This document shows, one piece after another, positions 51,224 to 58,860 of a stretch of 62,559 nucleotides of DNA (the stretch's first letter is position 1; every line of letters begins with the position of its first letter). The notes below the pieces were generated by a model. That model had not been told where the DNA came from. It saw only the letters and a list, made by a program, of their open reading frames with translations, and did no database searches. The DNA comes from CAVWDI01 sp046259385 (lineage in GTDB: Bacteria > Chloroflexota > Anaerolineae > Anaerolineales > UBA4823): positions 1-62,559 of the forward strand of contig JBJYWI010000138.1 of assembly GCA_046259385.1 (NCBI GenBank), written 5' to 3'. A program made the position numbers and the translations under genes.

Positions 51224-53161
51224 TTAACTAACGCCTAACTGGTCTGCTACCCAGCCCAATTCCAGCTCTTCCAACCTGGCCCGGGTCGGGTTGCCTGTGT
51301 TAACGTCCCAGCCGCAAGCCTGGTAATAATTGTCCATGGCAGCCCGCAACTCATCACGGTCGAGCTTCCAACCATCGCTCACGCCACCTTTCAAAGGTTT
51401 AAACAATTTTTCGGGCAGCTTATCGTTCTGGCGGTCAAATCCCTCCCGAGCATTGAAAGCCCGCATCATATTTATGCGCCGCTCGCCGACTTTCTGGATT
51501 TCCTCTATAGTTAAATCTTCCCATCCGGTTACCGCTCGCACCATTTTGACCATCTCATCCGGTCCGTAAAGCTGCCAGGCTGGACCGTAGACAAACTGGC
51601 AAAGGTTAAGACTGTCCATAGCGCTGTACATCCGCTGCGAGGCAGCTGCGAAGCGGATTTTTTCCGGACTCAACGAGCGGGTTTCTGTACGCTCGTCAAA
51701 ACCCAGGACTGCCATCCGCGCGGTGTAGCATTCGAAATCGTCCTCGATTGCCGGATCATGTTCACTGCTCTGATGGTCAGCGCCGAAGGGGTTGGCAGCA
51801 TAAATGACCGCCAGGGAGCGTTTAACCCGCGGCATGTGGGCAGGTGCCTCCTGTCCCCGGCATGTGATCAGGAAAGCATCTGTCCCGCGCCCGATCCTTT
51901 GGGCAGCCCGCTCTGACCCCTCCGCCAGCAGATCTCCGAAACCTTCTCGTTTTCCGATTTTTTCAGTCAGCCTGACCATACCATCAGCATTGCCCCAGGT
52001 CAGGTCAAGCCCGTCTGTATCTTCGAGGGTCAATACCCCTGCGTTAAATGCTTCGAAAGCCCAGGCGATGGTCGCCCCGCAGGATATCGTATCCATACCA
52101 TACTTGTTGCAGAGTTCATTGGCTTTACAAATAGCAGGCAGATCATCGATAGCGCAGTAATTACCGAAGGTTGAGGTTGTTTCGTATTCAGGTCCGCCGT
52201 AATGCGGGTCGACTTTATACTGCCCTTCAGGAATCTCTACCACCCGTTTACAGCGAACCGTACAGGCGTAGCAGGTGTCCCTCCCAAGGCGGTCCTGCTT
52301 GCCTTCGGCTGAGCCTCTTAACACGGTATCGTACATGGTCGTCCCATCGATCGCTTCCCAGCCGTCAAAAACACCGCTGTTGAAGTTGTATGTTGGCAGG
52401 GTCCCGGATGTCTGATTCGAGCCGGTGGTCTCTGCGGTTCCGTACTTCGCAAGACCGGCAATATCCGAATCTTCCAGGTTCGCTGCGCCCCACTTGGCCA
52501 GCTCGTTGAGCGCGGACTTATCGAAAATCGGCGGGCGATTCTTACCCCGCACTGCGACCGCTTTGAGGTTTTTGGAACCCATCACTGCACCCATACCGGT
52601 GCGTCCATTTGCACGATTTGACATGCTGAAGATACCTGCAAAGCGCACGCCGTTCTCTCCTGCTGGGCCAACCTGAAGAACCTCGATTTTATCGTCTCCC
52701 AGCTCCTCTTTGATGGCTCGCTCTGCCTCTCCTGTGATTTTTCCCCAAAGGTGACTGGCGTCGCGTAGTTCATAGCTGCCCTCGTTGATCCAAAGATAAA
52801 CCGGCTTTTCAGCTTTCCCTTTTATAACAATCGCATCGAAACCGGCAAATTTGAGTTCAGCCGGAAAGAAGCCTCCGCCCTGGGAGTCGCCGACTGCGCT
52901 GGTCAGGGGGGACTTGGCTGCCGCGGTCATCCGGCTCTGGCCTGATATAGCCGCGCCGGTTACTACGCTGAGCGCAAGCACCAGCACATTGTCGGGTCCA
53001 AGCGGATCTGCACCGGATGGGATCTCATTGAGCAAATAATGCAACGCAAGTGCGCTGCCTCCCATGTATTTCCGGTAGAAGGACTCCCCGGGTTCTTCCA
53101 CCTCAAACTTACTGTTTATGAGGTCGACGTGCAGGATTTTCCCGTTGTAACCATATATCAT
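51224..53161 (-). CDS. aor: Aldehyde:ferredoxin oxidoreductase (tungsten/molybdenum)
   Basis: AOR oxidises aldehydes to carboxylic acids with ferredoxin as acceptor, using a bis-pyranopterin tungsten centre and one [4Fe-4S] cluster. The N-terminal domain reads MIYGYNGKILHVDL, then RMTAAAKSPLT and a GGGFFPAELKFAGFDAI region, as in all AORs. Cluster ligands are CYACTVRC plus Cys in DSLNLCQF. AHMPRVKRSLA and the domain-3 GREGFDRQ-type segment (NAREGFDRQND) complete it. The length of 645 is slightly above the usual 605-620. It lies 40 bp downstream of a flavodoxin-like gene and near a MoaD-like carrier, matching cofactor supply. It probably removes semialdehydes made by the adjacent aminotransferase/dehydrogenase genes. 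Confidence 0.93.
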   Translation of the reverse strand: MIYGYNGKILHVDLINSKFEVEEPGESFYRKYMGGSALALHYLLNEIPSGADPLGPDNVLVLALSVVTGAAISGQSRMTAAAKSPLTSAVGDSQGGGFFPAELKFAGFDAIVIKGKAEKPVYLWINEGSYELRDASHLWGKITGEAERAIKEELGDDKIEVLQVGPAGENGVRFAGIFSMSNRANGRTGMGAVMGSKNLKAVAVRGKNRPPIFDKSALNELAKWGAANLEDSDIAGLAKYGTAETTGSNQTSGTLPTYNFNSGVFDGWEAIDGTTMYDTVLRGSAEGKQDRLGRDTCYACTVRCKRVVEIPEGQYKVDPHYGGPEYETTSTFGNYCAIDDLPAICKANELCNKYGMDTISCGATIAWAFEAFNAGVLTLEDTDGLDLTWGNADGMVRLTEKIGKREGFGDLLAEGSERAAQRIGRGTDAFLITCRGQEAPAHMPRVKRSLAVIYAANPFGADHQSSEHDPAIEDDFECYTARMAVLGFDERTETRSLSPEKIRFAAASQRMYSAMDSLNLCQFVYGPAWQLYGPDEMVKMVRAVTGWEDLTIEEIQKVGERRINMMRAFNAREGFDRQNDKLPEKLFKPLKGGVSDGWKLDRDELRAAMDNYYQACGWDVNTGNPTRARLEELELGWVADQLGVS

Positions 53162-53201
53162 GGTTGGATCTCCTTTGTGTAAAAAAATAGGTCTGTAATT
53201 A

Positions 53202-53774
53202 TTATCCTGTCATGTTTGCGCTTGTGCCCAGTTCATGTCCGAGCTGGTAAGCGCGCTGCATAAGGTCGGGTTGATTCTTAATATCCCCGATCTCATCCGC
53301 GCTTCCGTAAACCATGCCCGCGATCTGCGCCTTTAAGTAACGGCACATTGATTCATAGGTGTGGATGGCGTTGATTCCCCCGGAAGTGTACAGGTCGCTG
53401 TCGGCGTAGGTCAGGATGAAACCAAATCGTTTGTTTTGAAATTTTCCAGGCGTATGGGAAAGGGCATACCAGCGGTCGATGCATGCTTTCGCCTGGGCGC
53501 TGATTGTGAACCAGTATACCGGACTGGCAACGACGATCGAGCTGGCTCTCTCAAGCAGAGGGTAGATTCGTTGCATTTCATCATTAATAATGCACACACC
53601 GGTATCCTGGCATTCGTCGCAAGCATCGCATGGACGAATGTCCATGTCATGCAGCATGAAGCTCTTGATACTAGCTCCAGCGGCTTTTGCCCCCGCTTCT
53701 AACTGTCCAGCGAGGGTGTTGCTGTTTCCCTTAACCCGTGGGCTGCTCTTCAGAACCAGAACGAGTTCGCTCAT
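53202..53774 (-). CDS. NADPH-dependent FMN reductase / iron-sulfur flavoprotein-like
   Basis: This is a flavodoxin-fold protein. LVLKSSPRVKGNSN forms the FMN phosphate loop and SPVYWFTISAQAKACIDR binds the ring. Between them is a Cys cluster, CDACDECQDTGVC, the pattern of iron-sulfur flavoproteins; it may bind a [4Fe-4S] or act as a redox thiol set. The length is 190. I start at the ATG at 53774 (MSELV), which has GGAG at 6-7 bases; the longer frame begins at 53786. Located between AOR and the MoaD-like gene on the same strand, it may carry electrons from AOR-reduced ferredoxin. Confidence 0.8.
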   Translation of the reverse strand: MSELVLVLKSSPRVKGNSNTLAGQLEAGAKAAGASIKSFMLHDMDIRPCDACDECQDTGVCIINDEMQRIYPLLERASSIVVASPVYWFTISAQAKACIDRWYALSHTPGKFQNKRFGFILTYADSDLYTSGGINAIHTYESMCRYLKAQIAGMVYGSADEIGDIKNQPDLMQRAYQLGHELGTSANMTG

Positions 53775-53888
53775 TATTAGCTCCAATAAAATTTTGTAAT
53801 TTAAAAAGGTCTCACTGGTCCAGAAATTCGATATATTTAAGCCGGAAAGTTTGAACCTTTTATTTCACTGTAAACAGAAGGTCTGAAA

Positions 53889-54122
53889 TTATCCTCCGCT
53901 GATGGATGAGAATATTTTAACCTGATCACCGTTTTTTAGCAGCCGCGATTGATTCGTTTCGTGTTTATTATTAACGCTGATAACAACCCTGCTATGGATT
54001 TTTAGTTTTTCCAGCAGGTCTTCCAGAGTTGCGCCTTCATCAAGATCTATCACCGCCCGACCTTTTGCATCCGGGGGAAGTTTTTCGCGCAGAATGGAAT
54101 ACAATTTCAGGTGGATTTGCAC
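53889..54122 (-). CDS. MoaD/ThiS-like sulfur-carrier protein
   Basis: This small (77 aa) beta-grasp protein ends in SSISGG, the C-terminal di-glycine that is thiocarboxylated to deliver sulfur. The sequence begins with MQIHLKLYSILREKL, as in MoaD, and contains the family's LEDLLEKL helix and the VVISVNNKHET strand. Close to AOR, it most likely makes molybdopterin/tungstopterin for that enzyme. The adenylating MoeB partner is not in the window. The three minus-strand genes (51.2-54.1 kb) look like one AOR unit. Confidence 0.82.
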   Translation of the reverse strand: MQIHLKLYSILREKLPPDAKGRAVIDLDEGATLEDLLEKLKIHSRVVISVNNKHETNQSRLLKNGDQVKIFSSISGG

Positions 54123-54316
54123 AGTTCTCTCAATCAGAGGCCCATCCGGAGGAGAGTGAATTAAGGTGCTTCACGGGTGGGTTTTAAAACGATTCAAGTA
54201 TAAACCATCGTTCCCACTTTTATAATAGTCGTATCTGTGAATAAACTCCACCCGGTTATAATTTTCCTAAAAATTTTCTTTAACGCACGTTTGATCTTTA
54301 ATCCGTGCTGATAGGT

Positions 54317-54340
54317 CCACAATGCAATATTGAATTGTGG
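54317..54340. promoter_or_regulatory. 7-bp dyad upstream of the C45 gene
   Basis: CCACAAT (54317-54323) and ATTGTGG (54334-54340) are exact inverted repeats around 10 bp, about 45 bp before the ATG at 54385. The rest of the divergent region 54123-54384 is A/T-rich, with two TATAAT-like boxes (54221, 54257) lacking good -35 partners. It may be an operator site. Confidence 0.4.
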
Positions 54341-54384
54341 TCAAGCTTCATCACAATTTAAAACTCGATCAAGAAAGGAAGAGA

Positions 54385-55440
54385 ATGCCAGAAACAGTCA
54401 CCAGATTAAAGCTGTCCGGCTCTCATGAGGAGATCGGATTTGCACATGGGCTTTTGTTGAAGCAGCAGGTCAGGCGCAATATTGAATTTTATAAAGCCCT
54501 GTTTCTCGCCAGATTGGGGGACGAATCCAGGATTTTGAAATCTGCAGACTTCTTCAGAAAAGCAATTAAATCTTATAATCCGGAGTTTGCAGTCGAAATT
54601 GACTCCATCGCCCTAGGCGCAGGAATATCTGAGCCATTATGGTTATATGCCCTGAACGCCAGGACCGAACTCACACTCGCGGGGCAGATTAATGAGTGCA
54701 CCGCGGTTGCTTTCCCGGAAGTTGGTTTGATTGGCCAGACCTGGGATTGGGCTGAATCCCTCCTGGATAATTTTGTGATCATGCAGATCGATCTCCCGTC
54801 TGGGATAAGTACCCTTCAGCTCACCGAGGCTGGAATAATTGGTAAGATCGGCATGAACAACCTCGGTCTGGGTGTGACTCTCAATATTCACTGGGTGCCC
54901 GGGATCCATTTTTCTGGCATACCAGTACATATCCTACTGCGTGCTGTCCTTGAATCGGGATCGCTTGATGAGGCAAAGAATGCCATCTACCGGTCTGGAG
55001 GCGGCAAAGCCAGCAACCTGATCGTCTGCCAGGGTGGTTCGGGCTTTGATGTAGAGTTTTACGGCGAAGGTTCCGTTTTCCATAAAATTGAAGATCCTGC
55101 TTACGTGCATACCAATCACTTGATTCATGCTAGGGCTGGTCTTCAGGTCGAAAGCACCAATTTGGCCGGATCTATAGCCCGGTTTAATGCGGTGAAGAAA
55201 GCCTTTGCGACAAGCCGGGATTACTCCCGGAAGAAAATGGTGTCTATCCTTTCCGAATGTCCGGGTGGGGAGGGTTCCGTCCTGGCATGCTATAAGCCGG
55301 ATATCCAGTCCGGGCTGGGGTATATAGGTACACTTGCGACAGTGGTTATGGATCTTTCCGAAAAACGGATGTATGTGCGTAAAGGCAACCCTTCTCTTGA
55401 TTCATTTTCTATTCGAAATTTCATTCAATACAGCATTTGA
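54385..55440 (+). CDS. C45-family acyltransferase/amidohydrolase (AAT-like, Ntn fold)
   Basis: C45 proteins are autocatalytically cleaved N-terminal-nucleophile hydrolases related to acyl-CoA:6-aminopenicillanate acyltransferase; bacterial members hydrolyse or acylate small amides. The cleavage/nucleophile site is in INECTAVAF, with Cys as the new N-terminus; GQTWDW and GKIGMNNLGLGVTLN are family landmarks, as is SNLIVCQ. The length from the ATG at 54385 (MPETVTRLKLSG) is 351. AAGGAAGAGA precedes it, so I reject the frame start at 54337. The gene is divergent from the AOR unit, may belong to the same catabolic region, and ends 31 bp before the aminotransferase remnant. Confidence 0.82.
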   Translation: MPETVTRLKLSGSHEEIGFAHGLLLKQQVRRNIEFYKALFLARLGDESRILKSADFFRKAIKSYNPEFAVEIDSIALGAGISEPLWLYALNARTELTLAGQINECTAVAFPEVGLIGQTWDWAESLLDNFVIMQIDLPSGISTLQLTEAGIIGKIGMNNLGLGVTLNIHWVPGIHFSGIPVHILLRAVLESGSLDEAKNAIYRSGGGKASNLIVCQGGSGFDVEFYGEGSVFHKIEDPAYVHTNHLIHARAGLQVESTNLAGSIARFNAVKKAFATSRDYSRKKMVSILSECPGGEGSVLACYKPDIQSGLGYIGTLATVVMDLSEKRMYVRKGNPSLDSFSIRNFIQYSI

Positions 55441-55471
55441 GCGTTTAAAAATCAATAAAGGGGAATCAATT

Positions 55472-56098
55472 ATGGATAAGGAAGAAACTCTCGCAAAACA
55501 AAAGGGTTACCTCTGGCCTAACCAGTTGCTTTACTACACCGAACCGCTACTGCTCGAGCGCGGCGAGGATATATATGTACGGGATGTTGACGGTGAGAGG
55601 TACTTGGGTTTCTGCGGAGGAATCCTGACAGCCAGCGTCGGACATAATAACCCGGTAGTTAACCAGCGCATCAAGGAGCAGGTGGATAAACTCCTACATA
55701 GCTCCGCTCTGTACCCGCACGAAAACCAGGTCGCCCTGACTGAAGGTCTGGCTGGTATCACTCCCGGCGATTTGGAGTCATTTTATTTCAACGCCTCCGG
55801 TATAGACGCTGACGAAACCGCTGTTGTCACTGCCCAGGTTTTTACCGGCAACCAGGAGGTGATTGCCCTGAGGCGCGACTACAGCGGCAAATCGCCGGTG
55901 GCAGTGCCGCTAACCAGCCAGCAGCCCTTGCGGATAGGCCCGAACCATATCGGGTACATCCGCCATGCGCTAGCAAAGGCAGCCTGTACAGCAATTCTCT
56001 GCGCATCGCGCCCCCTCTGACATTAAAGGAGGAGCATATTCGGGAAACCCTTGAAAAGCTGGGCTTCTGCTTTGGGCAGGTTATGGAGTTGAATTTTT
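55472..56098 (+). pseudogene. Wrecked class III aminotransferase (internal deletion)
   Basis: The N-terminal 170 residues are intact and conserved (YLWPNQLLYYTEPLLLERG, FCGGILTASVGHNNP, YPHENQVALTEGLA). The frame then ends in an unrelated tail, IRHALAKAACTAILC, and stops at 56020. From 55993, in a different frame, a perfect aminotransferase C-terminus appears (NSLRIAPPLTLKEEHIRE ... FGQVMELNF, stop 56098). Roughly 200 residues, including the PLP-binding Lys, are missing compared with the family's 420-440, so the encoded protein cannot be active. AAAGGGG precedes the ATG. It is probably a former partner of the neighbouring catabolic genes. Confidence 0.8.
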
Positions 56099-56131
56099 AG
56101 TTTTCCCATATAAAAACCTCGGGAGTGAGGC

Positions 56132-56962
56132 ATGCAGGAAATCTATGTGCGTTTATACAAGCCGTCAGGTCAGCCGGGACCGGATTACTGGTTTTATTTT
56201 GCTGATCGGCTTACCCAACTTGCGAGCATACAGGATGAGGCTGTGATTCTGGATATTGGAACGTTCGACGGCAACGTCCTTTTCAAAGCCATGAATAAGG
56301 TCCCTGATCTAGATTATGCAGTGGGGATTGACATTGATAAAGATGGTTTCAATGCTGGCATTTCCGAAGCAAATAATAGTGGCAGGAGGGAAAAAGTTGG
56401 ATTTGTACAAATGGATTCGAATGCGCTTGGTTTCCAACCAGAAACATTCGATAATGCGTTGGCTAATTTTCTGGGATTTGATGACTTCTATGACTTTGAA
56501 AAACTGGAATTTAAAAACTCAAGCAAAATGATGAAAGAAATGATTAGAATTCTTAAGCCGGGCGGTCAGGTCGGAATTGGATCATGGGTTGAACAAAGCG
56601 ACATTGATTGGATAGTAGAAGAATTCTTGAATTATTTTCCCGATATATCAGCATCTTATGGAACGGGCTTTTCATGCTATTCCAAGGAGAATCCAGAAGG
56701 TCAAAAGGCTATTTTAAAGAATTGCGGTTTTGAGGATATTCGAGTGTATGTAGAGAAGGCAGATTTTGTTTCCCCCGAACTAGACACTTGGTGGCATCAG
56801 ATGGAACGCGCCTCCGGGGAATATTTCTTGGGGGTGCCAGATCCGGAAAAATTGGATGGCTTTAAGGAGCAGGTCTTTGCTGATTTGGAGCAGTTCCGGT
56901 GCCGGCAGGGTATTCGGTTTAGCAAAAGCGTGTCATTTGCCTTCGGCACCAAACCTCGCTGA
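56132..56962 (+). CDS. Class I SAM-dependent methyltransferase
   Basis: A Rossmann-like SAM fold is evident: motif I is VILDIGTFDGNVLFKA, the acidic motif II follows in YAVGIDIDKDG, and motif III-IV lies in VQMDSNALGFQPETFDNALANF. The post-I loop DGNV and the LKPGGQVGIGSW strand are as in small-molecule methyltransferases. The length is 276. The target is unknown; small metabolites or lipids are more likely than nucleic acids because no TRD or NPPY motif is seen. It sits alone downstream of the pseudogene with a GGGAGTGAGGC leader. Confidence 0.82.
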   Translation: MQEIYVRLYKPSGQPGPDYWFYFADRLTQLASIQDEAVILDIGTFDGNVLFKAMNKVPDLDYAVGIDIDKDGFNAGISEANNSGRREKVGFVQMDSNALGFQPETFDNALANFLGFDDFYDFEKLEFKNSSKMMKEMIRILKPGGQVGIGSWVEQSDIDWIVEEFLNYFPDISASYGTGFSCYSKENPEGQKAILKNCGFEDIRVYVEKADFVSPELDTWWHQMERASGEYFLGVPDPEKLDGFKEQVFADLEQFRCRQGIRFSKSVSFAFGTKPR

Positions 56963-57122
56963 AATTTGCGGATCAGGTGAATATTCGCTGGCCTGATAAT
57001 GCCGGTATTTATAGGTATACAATAAAAAGTTAACGGAAATTGGAAACCTCTTCCATCAGCATCCCTTTTTAGAAGCTCGGCGAATTATAGGTTTTTATGA
57101 CAAATATTGATTGGAGATAATT

Positions 57123-57938
57123 ATGACAGCGATCAAACATTTTATTAAATTACATTCTCTGGTTGTATTTTTTACCTTGGCATTTGTAATCTCATGGGGT
57201 GCTATTCTAATTATGGTTGGTTCAGAAGGAATCCCTGCAACTGCAGAACAGCTGGGGGTATTGATAATTGCCATGCTCCTCGGACCAAGTGTAGCAGGTG
57301 TCCTCATGATAGGTCTCGTCTCTGGCAGGGAGGGTTTTTGTGAACTTCGATCACGATTGCTTCGCTGGCGGGTGGGGAACCGGTGGTATGCAGTTGCGCT
57401 TCTGACTGCCCCAATCTGTACAGCTGTTGCGCTAATTGTTCTTTCACTTTACTCCCACCATTTTATCCCTGCGATATCCACTTCGGATGAAAAGGCAGCT
57501 CTTTTGATAATGTGGGTCTTAGGAGGTCTTTTTGTCGGTTTCTTTGAAGAGCTGGGATGGACGGGGTTCGCTGTTCCACAGATGAGGTTGAACCACGGAA
57601 TTTTCAAAACCGGCCTTATTGTAGGCCTCCTGTGGGGAGCTTGGCACTTCCTTGTGAATTTGGAAATAGACAGCTTTTCTGGAGTGCTCCCCCTAGCCTT
57701 ATTGCTAGCTCGCCTTTTCTCTTGGCTGCCCGCCTATAGAATTTTGATGGTATGGGTCTATGATCGAACCGAAAGTCTGCTTATTGTGATGCTCATGCAT
57801 GTTAGTCTAGTCGTTACAACAGGGGTTATTGACCCTGTTCTGTCTGGGGAGAGGCTCTTAATATTTCTCCTTGCGAAGGCTGCTGTGCTCTGGATCATTG
57901 TTGCAGTTCTAGCAGCAACTCAACGACAGTCAGCTTGA
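57123..57938 (+). CDS. CPBP-family intramembrane metalloprotease/glutamic peptidase
   Basis: CPBP (CAAX/bacteriocin-processing) proteases have about eight membrane helices with buried catalytic residues. The blocks here are GFFEELGWTGFAVPQM (the EExxxR-like first motif), LLWGAWHFLVN (second, with His) and VMLMHVSLVVTTG (third, with His). Length is 271. GGAG is six or seven bases before the ATG at 57123; the frame from TTG 57111 is longer but less likely. It is followed, 50 bp on, by an alpha/beta hydrolase. Both may be accessory genes; roles of prokaryotic CPBP proteases include bacteriocin self-protection, which is not testable here. Confidence 0.85.
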   Translation: MTAIKHFIKLHSLVVFFTLAFVISWGAILIMVGSEGIPATAEQLGVLIIAMLLGPSVAGVLMIGLVSGREGFCELRSRLLRWRVGNRWYAVALLTAPICTAVALIVLSLYSHHFIPAISTSDEKAALLIMWVLGGLFVGFFEELGWTGFAVPQMRLNHGIFKTGLIVGLLWGAWHFLVNLEIDSFSGVLPLALLLARLFSWLPAYRILMVWVYDRTESLLIVMLMHVSLVVTTGVIDPVLSGERLLIFLLAKAAVLWIIVAVLAATQRQSA

Positions 57939-57987
57939 GTGTTTTGTAAATGTTCGAATCAATAAAAAATTTTCTGGGACAGTTCAA

Positions 57988-58821
57988 ATGACAAAAATGT
58001 TAATTAGAGGAATCTCCTTGTTCGTAAAAGTCACCGGAGATGGACATCCGTTAGTATTAATGCATGGTGGTCCAGGGGTCGACCACACTACGATGCTGCC
58101 ATTTCTCCCTCTCTCGGATCACTTTAAACTGGTCTTTTATGACCATCGCTGCAATGGGCGTTCCGAAAGAGCTGCTATAACATCTATGACCTGGGAGAAC
58201 CTGACTGCGGATGCAGAAGCGCTGCGCCAGGCGCTAGGAGTGGATAAGTGGTCAGTGCTTGGGCATTCCTTTGGGGGGATGGTCGCTTTGGAGTATGCGC
58301 TTCGATTTCCGCAAAGCCTGTCACATCTTGTGCTAATGGACACTTGTGGAGATAGCAGCTGGGTTCAACAGAGCGCGCCTGAGATTCTTGCAAAACGCGG
58401 TTACAGTCTTGCGACAGTCAAGATCGCCCAACGATTCTTTAATGGGCAGATTGAACCCAATGAAATGGTTACAGCCATGCGGAGATTTGGAAGCGCATAC
58501 TACCACCGCTTTAACCCTTTGGTGCTCATCCGCGAAGTCGTCTTGGGAACGCGTATGAAGCTCAGTCCTGAGGCGCTCATATTTGGGTTCGGTCAATTGC
58601 TTAAGGGCTGGACGGTTATGGATCGGCTCAACGAAATCAAAGTTCCAACTCTGGTTTTAGCAGGCAGGGACGATTTTCAATTTCCGCCCGAACATCAAGC
58701 GGCATTATCAGCTGGAATAGAGGGCTCACGCCTAGAGATTATCGAGCGTGCAGGTCATAATGCACAATCAGAGCGACCTTTAGAAGTAATGGAGGTAATC
58801 ACGGGATTTATCGATTTCTAA
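57988..58821 (+). CDS. Alpha/beta hydrolase, proline-iminopeptidase-like
   Basis: The oxyanion motif is LMHGGPGVDHT (HGGPG), the nucleophile elbow LGHSFGGMVALEY (GxSxG, Ser at about 92) and the catalytic His is in ERAGHNAQSERP near the C-terminus. The acid is probably the Asp of LAGRDDFQFP. HGGPG is characteristic of proline iminopeptidases and related esterases. The length of 277 is normal. Without a diagnostic proline pocket it may instead be an esterase or epoxide-type hydrolase. Confidence 0.82.
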   Translation: MTKMLIRGISLFVKVTGDGHPLVLMHGGPGVDHTTMLPFLPLSDHFKLVFYDHRCNGRSERAAITSMTWENLTADAEALRQALGVDKWSVLGHSFGGMVALEYALRFPQSLSHLVLMDTCGDSSWVQQSAPEILAKRGYSLATVKIAQRFFNGQIEPNEMVTAMRRFGSAYYHRFNPLVLIREVVLGTRMKLSPEALIFGFGQLLKGWTVMDRLNEIKVPTLVLAGRDDFQFPPEHQAALSAGIEGSRLEIIERAGHNAQSERPLEVMEVITGFIDF

Positions 58822-58860
58822 AGTCCCAGATGCGACAGAATCTGATCATTATTTCAGCAG

